DNA of 48,064 bases from Gammaproteobacteria bacterium (GTDB lineage: Bacteria > Pseudomonadota > Gammaproteobacteria > GCA-001735895). Below the pieces are notes generated by a model. That model was not told the DNA's origin, made no database searches, and was given only the letters and a program-made list of their open reading frames with translations. The position numbers were made by a program, and so were the translations under genes. The stretch covers positions 1 to 48,064 of the forward strand of contig JAOTYD010000025.1 of NCBI GenBank assembly GCA_029862005.1, given 5' to 3'. Below, piece after piece: positions 39,035 to 47,356 of the stretch; the first letter of the stretch is position 1; each line of letters opens with the position of its first letter.

Positions 39035-40432
39035 TCAAATAATTCCAAAAGCTGCCAGTATGACGACCAGCAACAGCACTGGAACAATGTATCGCACCAG
39101 ATAGTTCCAGATTTCAAAACTGTAGTGTCGAACTAGTGCGAATTCCTTGTGGCTTACCTCACGCGGAATTTTCCAGGCGACGAACAGGCAAATAAACAAG
39201 GCGACAAACGGCTGGATCAAATGGCTTGATACAAACACCAACACGTCGTGAAATCCAGCATTGTTTACTAACCGGATTGCGTCATCGCCAAAAAATAATG
39301 CCAATGAAAAACCCTCCCCGTTCCAGACGCTGTGCGCCAGTACGACACCCAGGCCGAACAACCAGATTCCAACGCCCAGTATCAACGTTGCCCGCAAACG
39401 AGTAATCGAACGTATACGTTGCAAATAGGTGATCGGTGCCTCGAGCAATGCAATAGACGTGGTCAGAGCGGCAATGGTTAATAGCACGAAGAACAGGGTA
39501 CTGAAGAGACCTCCGTAGGAGAATTGATCCATAATCACGGGCATTACCCTGAAGGCAAACTGGCTGTCTATTCCCGGCTGCTGCCCAGCCGATAACATCA
39601 GTGCGTTTATCGACAGGCCGGTGAATATTGAAAAAAGCAAATCAACCATAATGACCAGGGCCGCCGAGTAACCAATCGAAACACCTGCGGGCAGGTAGCG
39701 GCCATAGGCCATCATCACACCGATACCGAGCGCCAGCGTGTAGAACGCACGCTGCAGCGCCAGTATAGGTGTATTCGAATCCATCGCTGAAAAATCGGCA
39801 TATAGCGTGTAATGGATACTGGGGATCAACCCCGATGACATAAAACCAAGCATGAGCCCGGAAACCAGTAGCAAAATCATAAGCGGGACCAGAATCAGTG
39901 TTATACGCTCGATGCCCTGCCTGATGGGTTGCGCGCATATCAAAACCAGGCCGATGATGAATAGTGTATGCCAGAGGGTCATACGTTCACCGTCGATAAT
40001 GAATCCATCGAACAGGGATTTAGCGGACTCCAGGGTAACGCCATGGAATAAACCGACCATCGATTTGACCGAGTAGGCAAGCGACCAACCTGCGATAACG
40101 CTAAACGTGGCAACGATCAGAAAGGCGGCGAGCATCGAGCTGAGGCCTGCGAGTTTCCAGTATACCGAGGCCTTGTATTGTTCGGATAGCGTTCCAAGAC
40201 TAGCGGCAGGGTCGGTACGGGTCAGCCGTCCCAACATCATTTCCGTCATTAATAGTGGCAGGCCCAGCACAAACAGAAACAGTATGTACAGTAACAGGAA
40301 AGCACCACCACCGTTTTGACCTGCAAGCACCGGGAAAGTCAGCAGATCATTCAGGCTCAGCGTTGCACCGGCGGCTACAATGACAAATGCAGACCGTGAA
40401 CGCCAGATAAATCCGTTTTCAATGGTACTCAT
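39035..40432 (-). CDS. Neurotransmitter:sodium symporter (NSS) family transporter, divergent
   Basis: A 465-residue inner-membrane protein with about 11-12 predicted helices and the NSS hallmark AGQNGGGAFLLLYI after TM1. An ungapped comparison with LeuT over the first helix shows the ion-site residues altered: LeuT N21, N27 and R30 align with Ala, Asp and Thr here (SLNDLLTFP instead of GLGNFLRFP). NSS proteins import amino acids or amines with Na+; the changes suggest another ion coupling or substrate. The gene ends 1 nt before the ratA start and occupies the place where smpB usually lies. Confidence 0.88.
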   Translation of the reverse strand: MSTIENGFIWRSRSAFVIVAAGATLSLNDLLTFPVLAGQNGGGAFLLLYILFLFVLGLPLLMTEMMLGRLTRTDPAASLGTLSEQYKASVYWKLAGLSSMLAAFLIVATFSVIAGWSLAYSVKSMVGLFHGVTLESAKSLFDGFIIDGERMTLWHTLFIIGLVLICAQPIRQGIERITLILVPLMILLLVSGLMLGFMSSGLIPSIHYTLYADFSAMDSNTPILALQRAFYTLALGIGVMMAYGRYLPAGVSIGYSAALVIMVDLLFSIFTGLSINALMLSAGQQPGIDSQFAFRVMPVIMDQFSYGGLFSTLFFVLLTIAALTTSIALLEAPITYLQRIRSITRLRATLILGVGIWLFGLGVVLAHSVWNGEGFSLALFFGDDAIRLVNNAGFHDVLVFVSSHLIQPFVALFICLFVAWKIPREVSHKEFALVRHYSFEIWNYLVRYIVPVLLLVVILAAFGII

Positions 40433-40630
40433 ATCTTGCTCTGGGTATCGAGTCGTTAATTATTCCGGTATCGATTTTTTTACCAGCATCTCCACAATTA
40501 AATATAATAAATTCAATAATTTAGTGAGTATAGTTAAGGTGACTTATTCCAGTTATTTTACATTTTTACGCCAGTGTGCCGCTCAGCATGATACGGATTG
40601 AAGAGGGCCACCCGATATCGCGCCGGCATA

Positions 40631-41743
40631 CTACATCCAATAACGCAGAAACCTGGATAGCCATCCCAGGAGTCTGAGAAGCCATGGGTGCTGTTGCCAT
40701 TGGTCCAGCGTAATTTCGACGCTGTCTGCAATATCATTACAAAATCTTTCCTGCATCTGTTCGACCAGCCGGGCATTGTCCAGCAACAGGTCAAGCTCAA
40801 GGTCATGAAACAGGCTGCGATAATTCAAGTTGGTACTGCCGATCAATACCTGTTTGTCAATAAGTATAGTCTTAGAATGCAACACCCGATTGCCATATTC
40901 AAAAACGCGAATATTACTCTGTAGCAGATCCGTGTAAAAACTGCGTGATAACAGGGGGAAGAAAACACTATCCGACCGCTTCGGTACGATTAACTGGACC
41001 GAAAGACCGGACTCTGCCTTGCTTTTCAAAATCTTGAGGATCTGGTTTGAAGGATTGAAGTAGGCGTTGGTGACCCATATTCGTTGACAGCATAGCCCGA
41101 GCTCCTGCTGCAGGTGCAGCCTTGGCTCGCGCCGACGTCTTATTTCATCACGTGCCATAAAATGTCGCGATCGTTGACTGATACTGCCGGTCTTGCGGTG
41201 CCACACATGGTTAAAATTTGCAGCCAGCAATTGCACGACGGACCCGGTCACCCGCAGCCCGGTATCATGCCAGTAATCATCTTCTACCGGAGATGAAAGA
41301 TTTTCATGATCGGCCGTAATATTGTAGCTTCCCAGCCAGGCGGTTTTACGGTCAATCAGACAGAGTTTACGGTGATCGCGGTGATTCATCGAGGCTATAA
41401 AGTAGAAAACCTGTGAGTACCAGCGTTCTGCTTTCAACGCCCTTCGATAAACCGGAAAATCCCAGGGAAGCGGGTGAAATACACGAACCTCGCTATTTTC
41501 CGATCCCAGGTTTTCTGCGATCTGGCTCGAATCACGATAGGATCCAACCCCATCAATCAACAGCTGCAACCTGACGCCACGGACAGCGGCGTCATTCAGT
41601 GCAGATAATACTCGGTTGCCAATATTGTCCAGCTTGAAAATGTATGTCTCGAGAATGATCTCGACTTGAGCCCGATTGATATCCCGAATGAGATTGTCGA
41701 AATATTCGTCAGGTTTGAAGAATAATCTCTTACCGGGTTGCAC
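40631..41743 (-). CDS. Phospholipase D-fold protein, ClsB-like cardiolipin synthase
   Basis: A 370-residue protein with two HKD motifs: H124-x-K126...D131 (DHRKLCLIDRK) and H289-x-K291...D296 (LHSKTILIDKQ), each followed by Gly-Ser-Asn-type residues (GSYNI, GSTNL). Size, lack of N-terminal membrane helices and the adjacent EEP-family gene match E. coli clsB/ybhP. ClsB makes cardiolipin from phosphatidylglycerol and phosphatidylethanolamine and can also form phosphatidylglycerol. It is the last gene of the four-gene set on this strand. Confidence 0.9.
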   Translation of the reverse strand: MQPGKRLFFKPDEYFDNLIRDINRAQVEIILETYIFKLDNIGNRVLSALNDAAVRGVRLQLLIDGVGSYRDSSQIAENLGSENSEVRVFHPLPWDFPVYRRALKAERWYSQVFYFIASMNHRDHRKLCLIDRKTAWLGSYNITADHENLSSPVEDDYWHDTGLRVTGSVVQLLAANFNHVWHRKTGSISQRSRHFMARDEIRRRREPRLHLQQELGLCCQRIWVTNAYFNPSNQILKILKSKAESGLSVQLIVPKRSDSVFFPLLSRSFYTDLLQSNIRVFEYGNRVLHSKTILIDKQVLIGSTNLNYRSLFHDLELDLLLDNARLVEQMQERFCNDIADSVEITLDQWQQHPWLLRLLGWLSRFLRYWM

Positions 41744-41751
41744 TTGCGGTG

Positions 41752-42495
41752 TTATTGAGGTGCGAAAGACGCATAGAGTGGCAAATGATCCGATAGCTCA
41801 TTCCAGGGTTGCCGTTCCATGCAGTGCGAATCGAGTAAATTGATTCCGCGATAGTATATTCTGTCCATACGAAACATGGGCCAATGGGAGGGGAAGGTTT
41901 TGGCGTAATTACCGGTCTTTTCGCGAAACGCCTCTTGCAGACCCAACCGCGATTCCACTGTTCTGCCGAGTCCGCCATGCCAGTCGTTAAAATCGCCACC
42001 AAGGATGATCGGGTCGGCGGCATTGATACTGGAGTCCATGTAGCGCTTCAGTTCTCGGAGCTGGCGTTTGCGTTCAAATCCGATCAGGTCCAGGTGAACA
42101 CATAACAGGTGCAGCGGTCCATTGCTGTCAGGTAATTCGATGGTGCCATGTAACAGACTACGACTGGCGCTCTTGAAACGGGAAAGATTCAAATTGCTCC
42201 ACTCGGCAATTTTGAACTTGCTCAAGATTGCATTTCCGTGATGACCCTTGCGGTAAATTGCATTTTTACCATAGGCGAAATGGGGCCATATATTATCTGC
42301 CAGGTATTCAAACTGACTGACATCCGGCCATGCCGAAATCTGGCTCTCGTGATGCAGGTGGCGTCCCTGTATCTCCTGCAGCAGCACCACGTCAACCTCG
42401 GCATTTTGCAGGTGGTCCTTGATTCTGTGCAATACAAAATCGCGGTTGTATCGATCGAATCCCTTGTGGATGTTATAGGTTAATATCTTTATCAT
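41752..42495 (-). CDS. Endonuclease/exonuclease/phosphatase family protein (YbhP-like)
   Basis: A metal-dependent EEP-fold hydrolase of about 247 residues from the ATG at 42495. Motifs: LTYNIHKGF (metal/Asn), LLQEI (metal Glu), HGNAILSK, CVHLDL, GGDFNDW, RMDRIYY and the C-terminal SDHLPLYA catalytic His. Members cleave phosphodiesters in nucleic acids or lipids (DNase I, sphingomyelinase and inositol phosphatase types); the substrate is unknown. The neighbouring ClsB-like gene starts 8 nt downstream, matching ybhP-clsB in E. coli. Confidence 0.9.
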   Translation of the reverse strand: MIKILTYNIHKGFDRYNRDFVLHRIKDHLQNAEVDVVLLQEIQGRHLHHESQISAWPDVSQFEYLADNIWPHFAYGKNAIYRKGHHGNAILSKFKIAEWSNLNLSRFKSASRSLLHGTIELPDSNGPLHLLCVHLDLIGFERKRQLRELKRYMDSSINAADPIILGGDFNDWHGGLGRTVESRLGLQEAFREKTGNYAKTFPSHWPMFRMDRIYYRGINLLDSHCMERQPWNELSDHLPLYASFAPQ

Positions 42496-42538
42496 CGATC
42501 GGCCTACCGATTGGCTACCTGGATTTCTGGTAGTTTCA

Positions 42539-43294
42539 TTATCGGAAAACACGTGTGTCGCGGGAGCGGCGAAGATCTGCAAATACACTGATTTCCCAGG
42601 GTCGGATTGCCATCATCAAACTGGTGCCGAAACGCTGCTCCAGCGGTAACGATTCTGATGCCTGGTTCATGTCACTCATTTCCTGGGCCAGCTGGTGAAT
42701 CTTTTTTATCAGCTCGCTGTTAGCGTTTCTCGATATCATCCCCGACATGAAAACGCGAAATTCGCCTGCTCCATTGAAAGACGAGTTCAGGAATTCCGGC
42801 TGGACCCTGTCTTCAAAGAACCGCTGAATTGGCCCGCCGGGAATCCATTCAAAATTTTGTGAAATCATCAACTTTACGCGGTTACCGGGTTGTAGCTCTA
42901 TCATTTTCATGCGGTCCAGCCGTGCCAGTAATTTTATACCCTCGGGTTCGGAGATATCGTAAGTGTCCAGTATTTCGTCCAGCCGCAGTTTGTTCATTAA
43001 TAATAGTGCTACCAGTAGCATTTTTATATCAGAAACCAGTTCTTTTTCCTGATCCAGGGCAAGTTGTGTCGTTAGCTCGATATTTTTTTCCATCAGGTGC
43101 ACCAGATCACTGATATCAAGCTGCAGCAATTCGCAAATTTTTTCGAGGCGCCTGATTGAAAAAGCTTCTTCAGAAAACAGTCGCTTAACGCTGGTCTCCG
43201 AAAGTTCGAGTACTTCTGCAACACGCTTGTAGGTAACGCGTTGCTTTCGTAACTCCTGCTTCAAGGTTTCAATTAGAGATTTCGTCTGCGACAT
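42539..43294 (-). CDS. HTH transcriptional regulator, XRE-like N-terminus
   Basis: A 251-residue protein with an N-terminal helix-turn-helix (about 15-65: RVTYKRVAEVLELSETSVKRLF and RRLEKICELLQLDISDL). The rest (about 80-251) contains a second winged-helix-like stretch (LRLDEILDTYDISEPEGIKLLARLDRMKMI) and a hydrophobic/beta tail ending in SLMMAIRPWEISVFADLRR; it does not match a domain I know. It lies between the two phospholipase-D-fold genes and may control them. Confidence 0.85.
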   Translation of the reverse strand: MSQTKSLIETLKQELRKQRVTYKRVAEVLELSETSVKRLFSEEAFSIRRLEKICELLQLDISDLVHLMEKNIELTTQLALDQEKELVSDIKMLLVALLLMNKLRLDEILDTYDISEPEGIKLLARLDRMKMIELQPGNRVKLMISQNFEWIPGGPIQRFFEDRVQPEFLNSSFNGAGEFRVFMSGMISRNANSELIKKIHQLAQEMSDMNQASESLPLEQRFGTSLMMAIRPWEISVFADLRRSRDTRVFR

Positions 43295-43351
43295 GGATTC
43301 GATTCCGATTGCTAATATGCCCGGAATATAATACCACCTTAAAATAAACCC

Positions 43352-44890
43352 TTAGAGGAATTCGTCGGCGAGAAACTCAGCAAAGTGGTGACGATTGGTA
43401 ATCGGTAACGGTTCGTATAACTCGGAAGAAATCGCGAAATCCGGGTAAAAAATGCGCTCCAAGAGACTGGCGACAGCCGTGGGATCGGAAGTCCCGAGAT
43501 TGATCTCCTGGTTGACCTGCAAACTGAGCTTGTCGAAGTTGGCTGAACCCAGGCAGGCCCAGCCATCGTAAACTGCAGCTTTCACATGGGTCATTCCAGG
43601 GTAGCTGTATACCCGGATTCCGTTGCGCAACATGATGTTGATTGCCTTCTGATTACTGAGATCGATCATGCCACTGTCGCCCTGCGAGGACAGTATTACC
43701 CTCACGTCCACGCCCCGGCGACGCGCCCTGGCCAGTTCAAACAATATTTTATCATCGGAAAAATAGGCGTTCTCGATGTAGATGCGTTTGCGGGCGTGGC
43801 GGATGGCAGCAACCTGGGCGCGGTAAATTTCTGAATCATGTATCGTGGTCGACAGTATGCGGATCGGGTATCCCGTTGGTGATTCGTCGATTTCACGACC
43901 CTTCAAGGCAGTTGCCAACCAGGCAAAATCACCCATCCAGCCGGATTTCGCCCAGGCCTGGTCGAATTCGTACTGCAATTGACTAACGACTGGTCCCTCG
44001 ACTTCCATCATTAAATCGTGCCAGTCATAGCGATACTCCCTGCCGATATTCATGCCTCCAACGAAGGCCAGGGACTGGTCGATAACGGTTATCTTGGCGT
44101 GGTCTCCCGTGAACCACGGATTCGATTGCTTGCGAAATTTAACCTTGCTGCCGTGGGCCAGGTAACGAGACATCGATGCTGGCAGGTCCGTATTCTCTGG
44201 CATACTTGCCGAGTCGAGTCGGGTAGCAAACAGGTCGGCCAAACCATCGACCAGAATTTTGACTTCAACCTCGCCGGATCTGGCCCGCAACATGTTTGCC
44301 ATATGTAAAGCCACGTCGTCGTTGTCGAAAATATAAGTACGAATATCAATAGATTTTTCTGCCGCGTCGATCGAAGCGCTAAGCCGTGAAAAATACTCCT
44401 CGCCGTCAACCAGGAAACGAATACGCCCAGAAGACGATTTGCGGGACGTCAGCTCATCCAGATGGCGTTCCCAGGCCACGAGGTCCATGGCCGTCGCATC
44501 CGCTAACCCGGGAACGGGATGGCGCTCGATTAGCGGCAAACGTACGCTTTCGATAAACCTTCTTTCGAGGAAACCAGCAGTGGACTTCAGGGTAACGCCG
44601 TACAGGGACTTTAGTGTAGAGAAGGGTCGGATCACCGGATCCACCAGCAGTGTTTTACCCACCAATCCCGCCCCGCTCTCTAAACCCGAAGATCCACGGG
44701 TCGGATTGCCGAGTCGATCAGGCTCCCCGAATGATCCCAGGTGCATCTTCGATTCAGCCGGTTCGTTATCGTCCTGGGAGGATCCCGAAGCGGTTAGGCT
44801 CATGGATGAACAGGCCATCGACAGGCTACTGACAATCGCAATCGTTGTACAACGGCAAAGCACGCTAATTGAAGCGGGAAATTGCAACAT
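43352..44890 (-). CDS. Phospholipase D-fold lipoprotein
   Basis: A 512-residue protein from the ATG at 44890, which has a strong GGAGGGA ribosome-binding site. It has a lipobox (LSMAC, Cys27), a Ser-rich linker (about 28-75) and two HKD motifs: H264-x-K266...D271 (DHAKITVIDQS) and H435-x-K437...D442 (THVKAAVYDGW). It resembles ClsC/YmdC-type cardiolipin synthases but is exported and lipid-anchored. The DNA for residues about 78-102 (44586-44660) is duplicated exactly at 45113-45187. Another PLD-fold gene, an EEP gene and a regulator follow. Confidence 0.88.
   Translation of the reverse strand: MLQFPASISVLCRCTTIAIVSSLSMACSSMSLTASGSSQDDNEPAESKMHLGSFGEPDRLGNPTRGSSGLESGAGLVGKTLLVDPVIRPFSTLKSLYGVTLKSTAGFLERRFIESVRLPLIERHPVPGLADATAMDLVAWERHLDELTSRKSSSGRIRFLVDGEEYFSRLSASIDAAEKSIDIRTYIFDNDDVALHMANMLRARSGEVEVKILVDGLADLFATRLDSASMPENTDLPASMSRYLAHGSKVKFRKQSNPWFTGDHAKITVIDQSLAFVGGMNIGREYRYDWHDLMMEVEGPVVSQLQYEFDQAWAKSGWMGDFAWLATALKGREIDESPTGYPIRILSTTIHDSEIYRAQVAAIRHARKRIYIENAYFSDDKILFELARARRRGVDVRVILSSQGDSGMIDLSNQKAINIMLRNGIRVYSYPGMTHVKAAVYDGWACLGSANFDKLSLQVNQEINLGTSDPTAVASLLERIFYPDFAISSELYEPLPITNRHHFAEFLADEFL
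44586..44660. repeat. 75-bp exact direct repeat, copy 1 (inside PLD lipoprotein gene)
   Basis: This stretch starts TTCAGGGTAACGCCG and ends GTGTTTTACCC. It is identical in sequence and orientation to 45113-45187. Here it encodes residues about 78-102 of the lipoprotein. Confidence 0.95.
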
Positions 44891-45112
44891 ATCAGTCCCT
44901 CCTTCATTACCAGCGTTCGGGTACCTGATGCACCGCCTACGCTGCTGATATCCTGCAGAGAATGTAGCTAATAGTTTCAATTTGCCACTTATTTTGACAA
45001 AGTATCGATAGATGCTACTGAATGGATCAAATAGAGCGACTTGTTACTTTGGATAGCCGGTTGCCAGGGGATCGGACAGCAGTACAATCATATCGGCCGC
45101 TATGCTGCTGGT

Positions 45113-45187
45113 TTCAGGGTAACGCCGTACAGGGACTTTAGTGTAGAGAAGGGTCGGATCACCGGATCCACCAGCAGTGTTTTACCC
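45113..45187. repeat. 75-bp exact direct repeat, copy 2 (non-coding)
   Basis: Identical to 44586-44660, 527 bp away, in the same orientation. It lies 222-297 nt upstream of the PLD lipoprotein start. On the minus strand it still reads as the same 24-25 residues but is not attached to a larger frame, so it is a non-coding fragment. Confidence 0.95.
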
Positions 45188-45286
45188 CTAATCTGCAATT
45201 GTGCTACCAGGCTGTGCAAAAGACAATCGGGTGTCTCCTTCGGGACGGTTACCGAGGCCTAGTATTGCTGGCGGGGGATCTGATTT

Positions 45287-45349
45287 CTCCAAAGGAGACG
45301 CTCAGTCTCGTTCGATGAGCTTCACGATACGGCCAGGAACAGACACTCA
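45287..45349. repeat. Right-end dispersed repeat, copy D (degenerate)
   Basis: It contains CCAAAGGAGACGCTC and ACGGCCAGGAACAGACACT, shared with the other copies (46529, 47160, 47917), but the middle GGCAATCTT part is diverged. It lies just before the YeeE/YedE pair. Confidence 0.6.
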
Positions 45350-45493
45350 TATCGCGAACTTGCGAATAATTAAAGCACCGAGAGCTATCTATCTTCTATC
45401 TCTTTCAGGCAGGTCATCCGAATAAATAGATATTTATCATCACCGAGGGTGAAACTAAACTGCGATTCTCTAATTACGATTTGCTGTCTTCCC

Positions 45494-46054
45494 GTGAATT
45501 ATCTAGTCGAGCTGTTGAGTAGTCCTTGGCCCTGGTATGTGGCTGGACCAATTATTGGTTCCCTAGTCCCGATAATGTTGTTCATCGGTAGCAAATCGTT
45601 TGGAATATCGCAAAATCTCGAACATATCGTTGCGATAACCCAGCCAGAAAAAGTAAACGTTCAGTTCTTTCGGTACGACTGGAAGAAATATGGATGGAGT
45701 ATTGCGTTTGTGTTGGGTGTTGCGTTAGGTGGATTTTTCGCCGGCGTGATACTTCCTGATCCTGGACCGGTACAACTTTCTGCAGCCGCTGTGGATACGA
45801 TGGCCGGCTGGGGCGTCTCTCACAGTGAGGGTCTCTACCCTCCTGAGGTTTATGACTTGGGTTTGCGAAACCTCGTCGTACTCGCGATCGGTGGCATTCT
45901 GGTAGGGTTTGGAACCCGTTACGCTTCCGGGTGTACCTCGGGGCACGCTATTACCGGTCTCGCCACGCTACAGTTAAAATCGCTAACCGCAGCCATCGGC
46001 ATTTTCGGTGGTGGCATGCTTTCTTCACATTTCATTACGCCTTTCATCGTCTGA
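45494..46054 (+). CDS. YeeE/YedE family sulfur-transport-type membrane protein, part 1
   Basis: A protein of about 186 residues with four or more hydrophobic helices. The GTG at 45494 is chosen because homology begins at VNYLVELLSSPWPWYVAGP; the frame is open from 45449. The family signature GTRYASGCTSGHAITG carries the conserved Cys of YeeE/YedE, the thiosulfate/sulfur-compound transporter family. In this split form two small proteins make one transporter; part 2 begins 11 nt downstream. Confidence 0.88.
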   Translation: MNYLVELLSSPWPWYVAGPIIGSLVPIMLFIGSKSFGISQNLEHIVAITQPEKVNVQFFRYDWKKYGWSIAFVLGVALGGFFAGVILPDPGPVQLSAAAVDTMAGWGVSHSEGLYPPEVYDLGLRNLVVLAIGGILVGFGTRYASGCTSGHAITGLATLQLKSLTAAIGIFGGGMLSSHFITPFIV

Positions 46055-46064
46055 GAGGTCCAAT

Positions 46065-46481
46065 ATGAGATACATCCCCTATTTAATGCTCGGTATCGTA
46101 TTTGGCTTTGCCCTAATCAAATCCGAGGCTGCTTCATGGTATCGAATAATGGAAATGTTTCATTTCCAGTCATTCAAAATGTATGGGGTGATTATTACGG
46201 CGGTTCTAACCGCATTTGTCGGCGTTGAGTTGATCAAGCGATTTACGTCGATCAAGTCGATTGAAGGTTCCATCATCACGATTCCGCAAAAAGCGGAAGG
46301 AAAGGCTCGATTTCCGCTGGGAGGATTAATTTTTGGTCTTGGCTGGGGGATGATTGGTTTATGTCCTGGGCCAATTTTTGCACTTGTTGGAGCGGGATCG
46401 ATCGGTGCTTTTATTGTATTACTTGGGGCTTTACATGGAACGTGGTTGTATGGTTTGGTGAGAAACAAACTGCCTCACTGA
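46065..46481 (+). CDS. YeeE/YedE family sulfur-transport-type membrane protein, part 2
   Basis: A 138-residue membrane protein from the ATG at 46065, which has GAGAGG upstream. It carries GLGWGMIGLCPGPIFALVGAG, the second half-signature of the family with its Cys. It forms a pair with part 1 (11-nt gap). Such pairs often sit with sulfurtransferases or rhodaneses; here there are none. Confidence 0.88.
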   Translation: MRYIPYLMLGIVFGFALIKSEAASWYRIMEMFHFQSFKMYGVIITAVLTAFVGVELIKRFTSIKSIEGSIITIPQKAEGKARFPLGGLIFGLGWGMIGLCPGPIFALVGAGSIGAFIVLLGALHGTWLYGLVRNKLPH

Positions 46482-46528
46482 TACCAGGCTCATTGTCTTT
46501 CTGTTGGATTTTAAGCGTCAGCTTTCTT

Positions 46529-46587
46529 CAAAGGAGACCCTCAATAAACCTGGGTGGAAGGCAATCTTCGGCCAAATTGAGACGCTG
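46529..46587. repeat. Right-end dispersed repeat, copy A
   Basis: It reads AAAGGAGACCCTCAATAAAC, then GGCAATCTTCGGCCA and GAGACGCT. The core GGCAATCTTCGGCCA is identical to copies B and C. It lies between the YeeE/YedE pair and the HEAT-like gene, preceded by TTAAGCGTCAGC, which matches the GAGCGTCTG arm of copy B. Confidence 0.8.
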
Positions 46588-46673
46588 AAATAGTTTACCG
46601 GAGGAGCAAACTTACGAGAAATCTTTTACTCAGATTGGTATCCTTTTCGGGGAGAGGGTCACTGGGCACACAA

Positions 46674-47021
46674 ATGAACTCGCTGGAGTTTGATGAATGT
46701 ATCGAGATGCTTAGAAGCTCTGATTCATTGACATACGAGGATGGTTATCATTGGCTCCAGGGTTACCTGGATAAATACATAGACGAATTAGTACAACTGA
46801 TGCTTCGAGAAACCGATCCAGATATGAGATCGAAGTTTGTTGAGCTAGTTGGAAACTCGAAGAATCCCAAAGTAATACCTTTAATAGAAGCGGAGTTAAA
46901 AAGTCATCACAGCGAAGTCCGAAGCTGGGCTTACAGTTCATTACTTTACTTCGAAAATTCGGAAGCGATGAAAATCGCAGAATGTTTTAAGAAAGAGAAT
47001 CCAGATGAGGATTTTTTGTAA
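46674..47021 (+). CDS. Small HEAT-repeat-like protein
   Basis: A protein of about 115 residues from the ATG at 46674 (the frame is open from 46635). It is helical, with a HEAT/Armadillo-like pattern in ETDPDMRSKFVELVGNSK and PKVIPLIEAELKSHHSEVRSWAYSSLL. Similar small HEAT proteins occur as immunity proteins or orphan hypotheticals; no partner toxin is visible next to it. It stands between two copies of the repeat. Confidence 0.75.
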   Translation: MNSLEFDECIEMLRSSDSLTYEDGYHWLQGYLDKYIDELVQLMLRETDPDMRSKFVELVGNSKNPKVIPLIEAELKSHHSEVRSWAYSSLLYFENSEAMKIAECFKKENPDEDFL

Positions 47022-47356
47022 TCCAACGGAGCAACCTAACAAACGCATGCAGCCTGGCCAAAGTGCCCGCAAAGTGAGGGTTTGAGCACGGGCATGAGAG
47101 TCCGAGTTGGGGTCGGTTCCCGTCGCTGAATAATTATTTCTGAGCGTCTGTTTTCCCGTTAGCGGACGCTCATAAAGTTGTGGTGGGAGGCAATCTTCGG
47201 CCATTAGCAGACACCCAAGAATCTCTATGAAGCATCTAATTGGGGTTCAAGTTATCTGTACTCTAATGTTTAGTAAATAACCGCAGATTACTAGACTTAC
47301 AGCTCAATGGTGTTTAATCTTTCTTGCCACTTCACTGCTTTGAAATCGGGGGAATT
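47022..47356. other. 335-nt gap between HEAT-like and lipoprotein genes
   Basis: No gene seen. It holds repeat copy B with its GAGCGTCTG/CGGACGCTC hairpin, and an upstream stretch CCTAACAAACGCATGCAGCC with a TGCCCG/CGGGCA stem. Confidence 0.6.
47141..47213. repeat. Right-end dispersed repeat, copy B with hairpin
   Basis: The hairpin GAGCGTCTG...CGGACGCTC (9 bp, one G-T) at about 47142-47170 is followed by ATAAAG, GGGAGGCAATCTTCGGCCA and AGCAGACACC. It is the most complete copy. Confidence 0.85.

Larger units (their letters stand above)
44891..45493. other. 603-nt gap upstream of PLD lipoprotein gene; no gene
   Basis: No reading frame here is supported. The gap holds repeat copy 2 (45113-45187), bordered by CTGCTGGT (45105-45112) and ACCAGCAG (45170-45177) that could pair as an 8-bp stem, and the most degenerate copy of the right-end repeat family (45287-45349). 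It must contain the promoter of the PLD set on the minus strand and perhaps one for the YeeE-like gene on the plus strand. Confidence 0.6.

Noticed and set aside
45041-45262. Short plus-strand reading frame over repeat copy 2
   Set aside because: Its sequence is mostly the antisense of a PLD gene fragment; it has no start signal or homology and repeats the shadow frame seen inside the PLD gene.
47022-47170. Integron attC-like site after the HEAT-like gene (CCTAACAAACGCATGCAGCC ... CGTTAGC)
   Set aside because: The left half resembles an attC half-site, but the right half does not pair with it over a useful length, the other gene boundaries lack any such half-site, and no integron integrase is seen.
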